From assembly GCA_902555465.1 (NCBI GenBank), contig CACDSN010000002.1, positions 35,900 through 99,899 on the forward strand: a stretch of 64,000 bases of DNA. Direction: 5' to 3'. Shown here piece after piece: positions 21,138-30,819 of the stretch. The notes below the pieces were generated by a model. The model saw only the letters and a list, made by a program, of their open reading frames with translations, was not told the DNA's origin and did not search any database. The DNA comes from an uncultured Pelagibacteraceae bacterium (GTDB lineage: Bacteria > Pseudomonadota > Alphaproteobacteria > Pelagibacterales > Pelagibacteraceae). Every line of letters starts with the position of its first letter. Position 1 is the stretch's first letter. A program made the translations under genes and the position numbers.

Positions 21138-21166
21138 GTATTACAACATTTAATTTTTAAATACAA
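21138..21166 (-). promoter_or_regulatory. Predicted sigma70-type promoter for tRNA-Arg, overlapping the 3' end of trkH
   Basis: Minus strand TTGTAT (21166-21161) - 17 bp - TAATAC (21143-21138), about 12 bp upstream of the tRNA 5' end. Confidence 0.6.
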
Positions 21167-22553
21167 ATTTTTTAATTAAAATTAAAATTGAAATAAACTC
21201 TATTCGACCGATTATCATAAATACAATTAATATATATTTTAAAGTAATTGATAATTCACTAAAATTTATATTATTCAGTCCATACAAGTTTGAGTTGACA
21301 GTATTCATTAATGTTAAAATACTAAGTTTAAATGCCTCCACAAAATTAATGTTGAATAGAGTAAGTAAACCAACAAGTAATGTTAATGATAAAATAAATA
21401 TAATTACCGTAAAAAAATATTTATTTATATCATTAAAATCAATCTTTGTTTTTGAAAACAATATTTTATTAAGAATGATATGCTTAGGCTTTGAATGTGA
21501 AAGTAATTCATTAAATGAAAACTTTGTTAAAAGATAGATTTTCAAAAATCTTAATCCTGAACTTGTTGACACGAGAGATCCACCAATAATGACTAAAAGT
21601 AAAAAAATAAAGTTATTTTGATTGTATGTGTCAAAAGAAAATCCAATATTGGAAACGCTACTTATAAGTGAAAATAAAGTTATAGAAAAATTATTACTTT
21701 TATTAAAAAATATAAAAAATAAACCAACCAAAAAAGTTAAATATAACAAAAGATAATAATCCTCAGTAAAAACAGATAAATCCTTTTTTTTTAAAAATAA
21801 AATATTATAAGGTAATAATATACCAAAAAACGAAATTAACATTGATAGAGAAAAAACATAAATTTGAAAGTTAGTTTGTAAAATTTCACTGATATCATTT
21901 ACAATTAAAAATCCTCCAGATGAAATTACTGTTAAGGAAAGATTAAACGCGTCAAAAGATCTTAAATTTATAATTTTGTAAATAAAAAATAATACAAATG
22001 TTACTGAGGTGTATACAAAAAGTATTTTTGTAGATTGTTTAATTATTTCATTTGCATCTAAGGATATAAAATTTGTAAGAATTTTTTTATAGTTATCGTC
22101 ATGTAAGTCAATTAAAAATAATATAGAAACTAAAAAATATAATCCACCAAACCACTGTGAGGTAGATCTCCAAAGCAATAGACTTTGATCTAAATATTTA
22201 ATATTTTCAAAAATAGAAAACCCTGTAGATGAAAATCCAGATACTGCCTCAAAGTAACTATTAGTAAATGATAGGTTATTTAGTCCAAAATAATAAGGTA
22301 TAGAAATAATTAGAGGTAAAATAAGATAACCAGATGTAACCGCTATAATTTTTTCGTAAATTGATATTTTTTTAAATTCATTTTTTTTTAAAAAAAAAAG
22401 GGATGAAAAAATTAATGAAATTATAATTGTGTAAGTATAAATTTCGACGTTATATAATATTTCAAAATAATAGGAATAAATAATATTAAAAAAAGATAAT
22501 AAAGATAATATAAAACAAAAAGACCCTATATAAACAAAACTAAGTTTGAACAT
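21150..22553 (-). CDS. trkH: Potassium uptake protein TrkH/KtrB family
   Basis: 467 aa polytopic; EAVSGFSSTGFSIFENI, LLLWRSTSQWFGGLYFLVSI; paired with trkA. Confidence 0.92.
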   Translation of the reverse strand: MFKLSFVYIGSFCFILSLLSFFNIIYSYYFEILYNVEIYTYTIIISLIFSSLFFLKKNEFKKISIYEKIIAVTSGYLILPLIISIPYYFGLNNLSFTNSYFEAVSGFSSTGFSIFENIKYLDQSLLLWRSTSQWFGGLYFLVSILFLIDLHDDNYKKILTNFISLDANEIIKQSTKILFVYTSVTFVLFFIYKIINLRSFDAFNLSLTVISSGGFLIVNDISEILQTNFQIYVFSLSMLISFFGILLPYNILFLKKKDLSVFTEDYYLLLYLTFLVGLFFIFFNKSNNFSITLFSLISSVSNIGFSFDTYNQNNFIFLLLVIIGGSLVSTSSGLRFLKIYLLTKFSFNELLSHSKPKHIILNKILFSKTKIDFNDINKYFFTVIIFILSLTLLVGLLTLFNINFVEAFKLSILTLMNTVNSNLYGLNNINFSELSITLKYILIVFMIIGRIEFISILILIKKFVFKN

Positions 22554-22560
22554 TTAAAAA

Positions 22561-23934
22561 TTATACAGCACTAATTCTAAAGATATTTTCAACAAGTGGT
22601 ATTTGATCCTTTTTTGCAATAAAAACAATAATGTCATTTTTCTTAAATACAAAATTTGATCGTGGGATAATTACCTCTTTTTCTCTTAATACAGCGCCTA
22701 TTTTTATTTCATCAGGCAAATCAGCATTTTTAAGTTCTTTATTTATTAAATCTGAAGTTTCAATTATTTCTGCTTCTATAACTTCATATTCTCCATTTAA
22801 AATTGAATAAGCAGATTCAATAGTGCCTTTGTGAACATGTTTTAAAATACTAGAAACTGTGTTCATCCGGGGGTCAATTAAATCATCTATGTTTAAAGAA
22901 GTTTGTAAAAGACTATAGTTAGGTTTGGTAGTTAGCACCATAGTTCTTTTATTTTGTGAAAATTTTTCAACTAATACACCGACCATTAAATTATCCTCAT
23001 CATCGTTTGTCAGCGCAATTACTGTCTCGGTTTCATCTAAATTTGCTTCTTTTAAAACTTCTTCGTCTAAACCATCTCCATTAATAACAATTGTGTTGCT
23101 TAATTCGCCAGCTAAAAATTCAGCTCTTTCTTTATTTTTTTCTATTATTTTTAGTCTTGTATCATTGGTGGATGACTCGATATATTTTGCTAAATTGTAT
23201 CCAATATTACCACCACCAATTAAAAGTATTTTTTTTGAAATTGGATCATTATGTCCAAAAGCCTCAAGGGTTTCTTGTATTTGAGATGCATTAATTGCAA
23301 CATAAGCTTTATCATTTTTTTTCATTACGTCGTTTTTTTTTAAAAAAATAAATTTTTTATCTCTTACAACACCGAGAATATTGGCATTTAGCTTTGGGAA
23401 TTTTTTTGTAAGATCATTTAATTTAATATTATTTATTGGGCATCTTTCATCAACCTGTATTTCAAGTAATCTAATATTATTATCTGCAAATGGGACATTA
23501 TCGCTTGATCCTGGTGATTCAAGTTTTCTATGTATCGATTTGGCTATTTCAATTTCCGGAGATATTACAAAATCTATTGGTAAATTATCTCTATTAAATA
23601 ATTGTGAAAATTTTGGATCAAGGTACTCTTGAGCTCTAATTCTTGCAATTTTTTTTGGGGTTTTAAACAACGAATATGCTATTTGGCATATTAACATGTT
23701 AATTTCATCATTTCTTGTAACAGCTATTATCATATTTGCCTCTGCAATATTAGCTTTTTCGAGAATTGCAGGTGATGTAGCTTTTCCAACAATTGCCTTA
23801 ACATCCAATGTTTCATTAATCTTTTGTATATCGTCACTTGATTGATCAATAACTGTTATTGAATGATTTTGTTCACTAAGTAATTTTGAAATAGTGAAAC
23901 CGACTCTACCAGCACCACAAATTATTATATTCAT
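22561..23934 (-). CDS. trkA: Trk system potassium uptake protein TrkA
   Basis: Two Rossmann/RCK halves: MNIIICGAGRVGFTISKLLSEQNHSITVID ... KKILLIGGGNIGYNLAKYIE. Confidence 0.95.
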   Translation of the reverse strand: MNIIICGAGRVGFTISKLLSEQNHSITVIDQSSDDIQKINETLDVKAIVGKATSPAILEKANIAEANMIIAVTRNDEINMLICQIAYSLFKTPKKIARIRAQEYLDPKFSQLFNRDNLPIDFVISPEIEIAKSIHRKLESPGSSDNVPFADNNIRLLEIQVDERCPINNIKLNDLTKKFPKLNANILGVVRDKKFIFLKKNDVMKKNDKAYVAINASQIQETLEAFGHNDPISKKILLIGGGNIGYNLAKYIESSTNDTRLKIIEKNKERAEFLAGELSNTIVINGDGLDEEVLKEANLDETETVIALTNDDEDNLMVGVLVEKFSQNKRTMVLTTKPNYSLLQTSLNIDDLIDPRMNTVSSILKHVHKGTIESAYSILNGEYEVIEAEIIETSDLINKELKNADLPDEIKIGAVLREKEVIIPRSNFVFKKNDIIVFIAKKDQIPLVENIFRISAV

Positions 23935-25293
23935 TTAATTAAATTCTTTGATTCCTAAAAGTTTTAGTTTTCTGTGTAATGCAGATCTTTCCATTCCCAC
24001 AAACTTTGCTGTTTTTGATATATTGCCACTAAACTTCTTTAACTGAGAGGATAAATATTCTTTTTCAAAATTTTCTCTTGCCTCTCTTAATGTAAATGAA
24101 AGATTTTCAGATATATTGAATTCGTGTGATGAGGATTTAGCAAGTGATTCCTTAATAATATCGTTTATTTTATCTTGGTTTTGACCTGGAGATAAAATAA
24201 TAATTCTTTCGACTAAATTTCTTAATTCTCTTACATTCCCTGGCCAATCATAATTTAATAAAAAATTGAAATCTTTTATTACAATTTTTTTTATATTGTA
24301 AATATCAGAAAGTTTTTCCATAAAATATTCTACAAGAAGAGGTATGTCCTTAATTCTTGTATTAAGTGCATCTATTTTTATATTAAAAACATTTAATCTA
24401 TGAAAAAGATCTTCCCTAAAATTTCCAAGATGAATTTCATTTGATAAATCTTTATTAGTAGAGCAGATAATTCTTACATCTACATTGATATCATGTTTAC
24501 CATTAATTCTTTTGAACTTTTGATCTATCAATACTCTAAGTATTTTTGACTGTGTTTCCAAAGGAATTTCAGTTACTTCATCAATTAATAATACTCCGCC
24601 TGTGGCTTTCTCTAAAGCTCCATACACTATAGAGCCATCACTTAATTCCTCTCCAAAAAGTTCTCTCTCATATTTTTCAGAATTAAGCAATGCTCCATTT
24701 ATTATTACAAAAGGTTTGTTTTTTCTGTTTGATATTAAATGAATTTTTCTAGCAATTAATTCTTTACCACTGCCTATTGGTCCTGTGATAAATATTCTAC
24801 TATCTGAAGATGCAAGATGTTTAATTTGATCTTTTATGTTAATAATATTTTTACTTTCACCTATTATATCAAAAGAATTAAATAATTTTTCATTTAACGA
24901 TTTATTTTCTTTTTTAAGATTATAATGTTCAACAGCACGATTTATGAAATTTGTTAATCTATTTTTATCAAATGGTTTTTGAATAAACTCAAAAGCTCCT
25001 AATCTTAATGAGTCAACAGCCATTTCTATATTTGCATGGCCAGAAATCATTATTACTGGAATATCTTTATTTTTGTTTTTTATATGATTTAATAATTTAA
25101 GACCTTCATTATTTTCTGAATTACTTAGCTTCACATCTAATAAAGCAACATGAGGTAAACTCTTATCTATTTCTTTAAGAGCTTGTTGATAATTAGCTGC
25201 TAATCTTGTTTTATACCCAAGATCAGAGATCAGTTCATTTAAGATATTTCTTATATCAGGATTATCGTCTACTATTAATATATCTTTACTCAT
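23935..25293 (-). CDS. ntrX: Nitrogen assimilation response regulator NtrX
   Basis: Receiver DILIVDDNPDIRNILNELISDLGY, AAA+ domain GPIGSGKELIARKIH, Fis-type HTH at the C-terminus; paired with ntrY. Confidence 0.93.
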   Translation of the reverse strand: MSKDILIVDDNPDIRNILNELISDLGYKTRLAANYQQALKEIDKSLPHVALLDVKLSNSENNEGLKLLNHIKNKNKDIPVIMISGHANIEMAVDSLRLGAFEFIQKPFDKNRLTNFINRAVEHYNLKKENKSLNEKLFNSFDIIGESKNIINIKDQIKHLASSDSRIFITGPIGSGKELIARKIHLISNRKNKPFVIINGALLNSEKYERELFGEELSDGSIVYGALEKATGGVLLIDEVTEIPLETQSKILRVLIDQKFKRINGKHDINVDVRIICSTNKDLSNEIHLGNFREDLFHRLNVFNIKIDALNTRIKDIPLLVEYFMEKLSDIYNIKKIVIKDFNFLLNYDWPGNVRELRNLVERIIILSPGQNQDKINDIIKESLAKSSSHEFNISENLSFTLREARENFEKEYLSSQLKKFSGNISKTAKFVGMERSALHRKLKLLGIKEFN

Positions 25294-25295
25294 AA

Positions 25296-27059
25296 TTATT
25301 TATAAAATTTAATTTCAACTTTTGCCCCATTATTTAAATTTGTGAATGAAATAATTCCATTATGATCATTTATAATTTTACTAACAATTGACAAACCTAA
25401 ACCTGTACCATCAGCCTTTGTTGTAAAATATGGTTTTATTAATTCACTTGTGTTTATGTTTTTAAAACCCAAACCTGTATCTGTTATCGTAAGAGATATA
25501 TAATCAATATGATCAAGTATTTCTATATCTATATTTTTAATAAATTTAGCGGTTTTTTGACCCTTTTCTTTTAAACTTTCTATAGAGTTTTTGATTAAAT
25601 TAAAACATACCCTATTGATTTGCTCATAATCAAACTTAAATCTAAACGATTTTTGTGAGTCAAAGTTAAAGTTTATAGATCGATCTAATTTTTTTAATAA
25701 CTCAATATTTAATAATATTACAGTCTTTAAATCATTAGTCTTATAAATAGGTTTTGGCATTCTTGCAAAGTCTGAAAATTCATTTACTAAATTCTCAATT
25801 TGATTAATTTGGTTGTTTATCGTTTTTAAATTAATTTCAAATTTTTCTTTATTTTCATTTTTTATATCATTTGAATATTTTGATCTTAAATTATCTATTG
25901 TTAACTGAATTGGAGTTAAAGGGTTTTTTATTTCATGAGCTAATTTTCTTGCTATAGTTTCCCAGGCTTCCATTCTTTCAGCATTCAGTAATTTTTCTTG
26001 TTGATCTTTTAATTTCGTAATCATCGAATTAAAATTAGCGATTAATTTTTCCATTTCGATATCGGTTTTAATATCCGGTACTTTTGTGTTTAAGTCACCT
26101 CTTCCAATTTGTTCAGATGCAGTGATCAAATTATTTATTGAAACAAAAAAACGTGAGGAAAATCTAATAGCAATAGTAATAGATAAAAATAATAATAATG
26201 TAACTAAAATTACATAAATTAAAACAAAAGATATTTTTATACCTGTGCTTTGATCTTCAACTGTATAATAAAAATTTACAGCCTCTTCCGACTCCTGCAA
26301 ATATTTTGAAATATCCTCGTCTAAATATCTAACGACATACAAGAACAAATCCTTATATTGTGGTAATTTTATAATTGCGCCCGAATAGTTTTCAAATGCA
26401 TTTATAATTTTTAGAGGTCGGTCATCGTTAAGAACCATCTTAACGGCTCTATCGTCAATGGGTATATATTCTGTTCCTTCAGCGGTCATTATTAATTCTT
26501 TTTTACTGTTTATTAAATGAAGTTGATCAAGATTTCTAATTACCCTTTGATTATTTAAATATTTTTGAAACGCGATATTGTTTTCACTTAATTTTATATT
26601 TTTATTTAAATCAAAAGCAACAAGTATAATATCTGACTCTATTTTATTTCTTTTTTCATTAACATAATCTCTTGCAAGTTGATATGAATTATTAACCGCA
26701 GTGGTAATTTTTTGATCAAAGTATTTATCTAAAGCAAAGGAAAAAATAAAAAGTGAAAATACTGAAATTAATATTGAGGGAATTAAGGTAAATAGTGAGA
26801 AGAAAACAATATATTTCCTATTGGCCACTGATCCTTTAACATTAATATTTGCTTTTATTGAATTTGAGATTTCCTTAAAAATTAATATAAAAAAAATAAC
26901 TAAAAATACTACATTTGTATAGAGAAGTGTTTTCAAGTTTTGTTGATTAAGATTAATAAAGCTTTTATCTAAAAAAGTGAAAAAAGTTATGAAACCTAAT
27001 AATAATGTTGTAAAAAAGATTATTAAAATAAATATATTTCTTTTTATGAATTCGATCAT
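25296..27059 (-). CDS. ntrY: Nitrogen regulation sensor histidine kinase NtrY
   Basis: N-terminal TMs, HAMP region, H-box AWETIARKLAHEIKNPLTPIQLTIDNL, N/G boxes NLIKNSIESLKEKG, FTTKADGTGLGLSIV. Confidence 0.93.
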   Translation of the reverse strand: MIEFIKRNIFILIIFFTTLLLGFITFFTFLDKSFINLNQQNLKTLLYTNVVFLVIFFILIFKEISNSIKANINVKGSVANRKYIVFFSLFTLIPSILISVFSLFIFSFALDKYFDQKITTAVNNSYQLARDYVNEKRNKIESDIILVAFDLNKNIKLSENNIAFQKYLNNQRVIRNLDQLHLINSKKELIMTAEGTEYIPIDDRAVKMVLNDDRPLKIINAFENYSGAIIKLPQYKDLFLYVVRYLDEDISKYLQESEEAVNFYYTVEDQSTGIKISFVLIYVILVTLLLFLSITIAIRFSSRFFVSINNLITASEQIGRGDLNTKVPDIKTDIEMEKLIANFNSMITKLKDQQEKLLNAERMEAWETIARKLAHEIKNPLTPIQLTIDNLRSKYSNDIKNENKEKFEINLKTINNQINQIENLVNEFSDFARMPKPIYKTNDLKTVILLNIELLKKLDRSINFNFDSQKSFRFKFDYEQINRVCFNLIKNSIESLKEKGQKTAKFIKNIDIEILDHIDYISLTITDTGLGFKNINTSELIKPYFTTKADGTGLGLSIVSKIINDHNGIISFTNLNNGAKVEIKFYK

Positions 27060-27096
27060 TTTTTTAAAATATATTAATTTAATTTAAAATAAACAT

Positions 27097-28206
27097 ATGA
27101 ATAATTATTTTATAATACTTGGGGCTGGAAAAGGACTGAGATTTAGCCAAAAAAAACCTAAACAATTTTTTCATTATAAAGGAAAAGAATTAATTCAACA
27201 TTCAATAGATAAAGCTATAAAATCAAAACTTTTCAAAAAAATTATAGTTGTTGTATCAAAAAAATATGAAAATTTATCCAAAAAATATGCCAGAAAGGAA
27301 CTAATATTTGTTAAAGGTGGAAAAAATAGACAGGATTCATCATTTAATGCTTTAAAAAAAATTAGATATTTAAAACCACGTAATGTTCTTATACACGATG
27401 CAGCAAGGCCAGATTTTTCAATTAATTTATTAAAAAAATTAATAAAACAACTAAAAAAGAATACTGCTGTTATTCCCACTATAAACTCTAAAGACTCGGT
27501 AAAATATAAAATTGGAAATAAAATTATAAACCTAAATAGAAAAAATATTAAACTAACGCAAACTCCTCAAGCTTTTAGATTTGAAAATTTATATAATTTA
27601 ACAAGTGGTCAAAAAGAAAGGGTCCCTGATGAGGCATCTTTATTTCTAAATAATAATATTAAAGTAAAACTAATTTTAGGGGAAACATATAATAATAAAA
27701 TAACATATTTTGATGATCTAAAAACTGCAAAAACATTTTTTGGTATTGGATTTGATATACATAGATTAATAAAAAAAAAGAAACTTTATTTAGGTGGTCT
27801 TAAAATACCATTTCATTCGGGTTTAAAAGGTCATTCTGATGGTGATGTAATTTTACATGCAATAATTGATGCAATCCTGGGTGCCACAAGAAAAAAAGAT
27901 ATTGGTACTTACTTTCCTAATACAAAAAAATTTAAAAATATAAGATCTCCAAAAATGTTAAAACCTATCATGGAAAATCTAGTTAAATCTAATTTTTATA
28001 TTAACAATCTTGATATAAACTTAATCTGTGAAAAGCCAAAAGTTTCAAAATATCGTGAAAAAATAGTTAACTCTATATCTAAGCTAATGAATTTAGATAA
28101 AAATCTCATTAATTTAAAAGGAAAAACTGTAGAAAAATTAGGACTAATAGGAAAAGAAAAAGCTATTGCCTGCGAAGTAATAATTTCAATTACAAAAAAT
28201 GATTAA
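27097..28206 (+). CDS. ispDF: Bifunctional IspD/IspF (2-C-methyl-D-erythritol 4-phosphate cytidylyltransferase / MECDP synthase)
   Basis: IspD: ILGAGKGLRFSQKKPKQFFHYKGKELIQHS; IspF: GIGFDIHRLIKKKKLYLGGLKIPFHSGLKGHSDGDVILHAIIDAILGA. Confidence 0.95.
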   Translation: MNNYFIILGAGKGLRFSQKKPKQFFHYKGKELIQHSIDKAIKSKLFKKIIVVVSKKYENLSKKYARKELIFVKGGKNRQDSSFNALKKIRYLKPRNVLIHDAARPDFSINLLKKLIKQLKKNTAVIPTINSKDSVKYKIGNKIINLNRKNIKLTQTPQAFRFENLYNLTSGQKERVPDEASLFLNNNIKVKLILGETYNNKITYFDDLKTAKTFFGIGFDIHRLIKKKKLYLGGLKIPFHSGLKGHSDGDVILHAIIDAILGATRKKDIGTYFPNTKKFKNIRSPKMLKPIMENLVKSNFYINNLDINLICEKPKVSKYREKIVNSISKLMNLDKNLINLKGKTVEKLGLIGKEKAIACEVIISITKND

Positions 28207-28705
28207 GCACTTTAATACTTTATTTGTAACCATGTTTGGCTTAGGAAAAATAAAAAAAATTCCAGGAACTTTTGGTTCTTTTGCAACTATAATTATACTC
28301 TATAGTTTATTTCATATTTTTAATATTTCTTCAACTGTAATACTGTTAAGTTTAATAACTATTTTTATCTTTTCATTTATTGCCGTTGCAAATCATATTA
28401 AAGATAATGAAAATAAAGATCCAAATGAAATAATAATTGATGAATTTATTGGACAATCTATTCCAATTTATTTATATGAAATTTCTCACGGTTCAAATAA
28501 ATCATCAGATGAAGCAATCATTTTTTATGTAATTTGTTTTATATTATTTAGAATTTTTGACATAGCAAAACCATTTCCTGTCAGTTTCTTTGATAAAAAT
28601 TTTAAGAATAGTTTTGGTGTGATTATGGATGATGTTTGTGCAGGGTTTTATGTTGTTTTATCCTTAATTTGTTTTATGGTTTTAAGTAATTATTTAATAA
28701 AATGA
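28199..28705 (+). CDS. pgpA: Phosphatidylglycerophosphatase A
   Basis: GLGKIKKIPGTFGSFATI, DPNEIIIDEFIGQ, FRIFDIAKPFPVSFFDK, GVIMDDVCAGFY. Confidence 0.93.
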   Translation: MIKHFNTLFVTMFGLGKIKKIPGTFGSFATIIILYSLFHIFNISSTVILLSLITIFIFSFIAVANHIKDNENKDPNEIIIDEFIGQSIPIYLYEISHGSNKSSDEAIIFYVICFILFRIFDIAKPFPVSFFDKNFKNSFGVIMDDVCAGFYVVLSLICFMVLSNYLIK

Positions 28706-29163
28706 AATATTTAATCAAAACACTTGTCAAAAAGAAACTTAAAATTTCAGTAGCCGAATCTTGTACTGGTGGATTACTGGCAAGCAAAATAACTTCAATA
28801 AACGGCGCTTCAAAGGTTTTTAATTTAGGATTTATTACATATTCAAACAAGTCAAAAATTAAAATTTTGAAAGTTAACAAAAAGATTATTAAAAAATATG
28901 GGGCTGTAAGTTATGAATGTTGCAGAGCAATGGTCACAAATTTATCTAAAATTTCAAAAACTAAAATTAATGTATCAATTACAGGTATTGCAGGTCCAAC
29001 GGGAGGGACTAAAAATAAGCCGGTTGGATTAGTTTACATAGGGGTTAAAAAAGGTAACAAAATACTAGTTAATAAGTGTTTGTTTAAGAGTAAAAAAAGA
29101 TCCTTAATTCAAATAGCTACAGTTAAAAAAGCAATAGATCTAGTTCTTAGAATTGCTAAATAA
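28702..29163 (+). CDS. pncC: CinA C-terminal domain protein, nicotinamide-nucleotide amidase
   Basis: KLKISVAESCTGGLLASKITSINGASKVFNLGFITYSN, SITGIAGPTGGTKNKPVGLVYIGV. Confidence 0.93.
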   Translation: MKYLIKTLVKKKLKISVAESCTGGLLASKITSINGASKVFNLGFITYSNKSKIKILKVNKKIIKKYGAVSYECCRAMVTNLSKISKTKINVSITGIAGPTGGTKNKPVGLVYIGVKKGNKILVNKCLFKSKKRSLIQIATVKKAIDLVLRIAK

Positions 29164-29595
29164 ATTTTCTGCTCTTTTTTGAAATGCGTTTGCTATTTTT
29201 TCTATACCATATTGAAATGATGCTGACATTAGAGTATTTAAAAATTTATTTTTTATTTCAAAATCTATATCAAATGAAACTTCGGTTTGTTTATTTTGTT
29301 CTATAAATGACCATTTATTTAAAAGATGATTTAAAGGTCCATCAATATTTTTTACATAAATAGAGCTTTCTATTTTATTATATAAAACATCGCTTTTATA
29401 AGTATCTTTAAAAGGACCTTTTCCTATTGTTAAATCTGCTATTATTTTAATTGAATTACCAACATCTTTTTTTTCATGTATTTTAGCTGCATAACAAAAT
29501 GGGATAAATTCAGGATATTTTTCAATATCCAAGACTAGTTCAATTAGATCATTTTTTTCGCAATCAATTAATCTCTTAATTGATGCTTTTGGCAT
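29140..29595 (-). CDS. ratA: RatA/COQ10-like START-domain ubiquinone-binding protein
   Basis: LIELVLDIEKYPEFIPFCYAAKI ... GPLNHLLNKWSFIEQ ... NTLMSASFQYGIEKIANAFQKRAE. Confidence 0.9.
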   Translation of the reverse strand: MPKASIKRLIDCEKNDLIELVLDIEKYPEFIPFCYAAKIHEKKDVGNSIKIIADLTIGKGPFKDTYKSDVLYNKIESSIYVKNIDGPLNHLLNKWSFIEQNKQTEVSFDIDFEIKNKFLNTLMSASFQYGIEKIANAFQKRAENLFSNSKN

Positions 29596-30527
29596 TAATT
29601 AATATTTATTCTATTTTGCTGAAGTTTCGCAAAATCTTCATCCGCATGATAAGACGATCTTGTTAAAGGAGAAGATGATACTAATAAGAAACCTTTTGAT
29701 TTAGCTATTTGTCCTAATTTTTTAAATTCATTGGGATGATAATATCTAACAAGAGGATGATGTTTTGTTGAAGGTTGAAGGTATTGACCAATAGTCAAAA
29801 AATCTACTTCCGCAGCTCTCAAATCATCCATGACTTGGATAATTTCGTCATGTTCTTCACCTAAACCAACCATAATTCCAGATTTTGTAAATATTTTTTT
29901 ATTGTTTAATTTTGCGTTTTTTAAAAGTTCAAGAGATGCAAAATATCTGGCTCCAGGTCTAACTTTAACATATAAACTTGGAACAGTTTCAATATTGTGA
30001 TTAAAAACATCAGGATTTGCTTCCAATATTTTTTTATAAGAGTCGCCTTTTCTTAAAAAATCAGGTGTCAAAACCTCAATTGTAGTATTTGGATTCTTTT
30101 CTCTGGTAGTTTCTATTACTTTTTTAAAATGATTGGATCCACCATCTCTTAAATCATCTCTATCAACCGAAGTTATAACAACGTGCTTTAATTGTAATTT
30201 TTTAACCGCATTAGCGATTTTTATGTCTTCAAAAGGATCTAATTTTTCTGGTTTGCCAGTTTTTACATCGCAAAATGCGCAAGCTCTAGTACATGTATCT
30301 CCCATAATCATAAATGTTGCATGTCTTTTGCTCCAGCACTCTGTTATATTTGGACAGTTTGCTTCTTGGCAAACAGTTACAAGATTACTTTTATTAACAA
30401 CTGTTTTTGTTAGAAAAAACTCTTTACTATTAAATAATTTTGATCTAATCCAATCAGGTTTTTTTTTGATTGGATTAATAGGATTATTTACTTTTTCAGG
30501 GTGCCTTGACTTAATTTGATTTTTCAT
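29595..30527 (-). CDS. lipA: Lipoyl synthase
   Basis: [36 protein letters not shown] radical SAM and auxiliary cluster motifs. Confidence 0.97.
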   Translation of the reverse strand: MKNQIKSRHPEKVNNPINPIKKKPDWIRSKLFNSKEFFLTKTVVNKSNLVTVCQEANCPNITECWSKRHATFMIMGDTCTRACAFCDVKTGKPEKLDPFEDIKIANAVKKLQLKHVVITSVDRDDLRDGGSNHFKKVIETTREKNPNTTIEVLTPDFLRKGDSYKKILEANPDVFNHNIETVPSLYVKVRPGARYFASLELLKNAKLNNKKIFTKSGIMVGLGEEHDEIIQVMDDLRAAEVDFLTIGQYLQPSTKHHPLVRYYHPNEFKKLGQIAKSKGFLLVSSSPLTRSSYHADEDFAKLQQNRININ

Positions 30528-30819
30528 TATTTTTTAAAACGTAAATTTTCTCACCTTTTTTACTATAAATAAATTTTTCTCTTAATAATATTTCAATATA
30601 ATCCTTATCTAAATTTTTACTTAATAAATCATTTTTGAATTCTAGTTTGCTAATAATCATTTTTAACTGTTTTTCTTCTAATTTAAGTTTATTTAACAAA
30701 TTTTCTTTTTTTAAAAGAGATATTAAACCTCTTTCACCATCTAATAGATTAAAAAAAAAATACAAAAACAAAAATGTCCCAATTATAAGAAAATAATTTT
30801 TTTTAATTTTATCTATCAT
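30511..30819 (-). CDS. ftsB: Septum formation initiator (FtsB/DivIC-like)
   Basis: 102 aa, single TM then coiled coil, [44 protein letters not shown]; follows eno. Confidence 0.82.
   Translation of the reverse strand: MIDKIKKNYFLIIGTFLFLYFFFNLLDGERGLISLLKKENLLNKLKLEEKQLKMIISKLEFKNDLLSKNLDKDYIEILLREKFIYSKKGEKIYVLKNNEKSN

Noticed and set aside
22925-23284. 119 aa plus-strand ORF antisense to trkA
   Set aside because: Shadow ORF with no recognisable domain; the TrkA reading frame is intact.
27097-28206. ispDF fusion as a novel gene fusion
   Set aside because: Bifunctional IspDF is already known in alphaproteobacteria and some other groups.
30133-30519. 128 aa plus-strand ORF antisense to lipA
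   Set aside because: Complement of the conserved lipA frame; no independent support.
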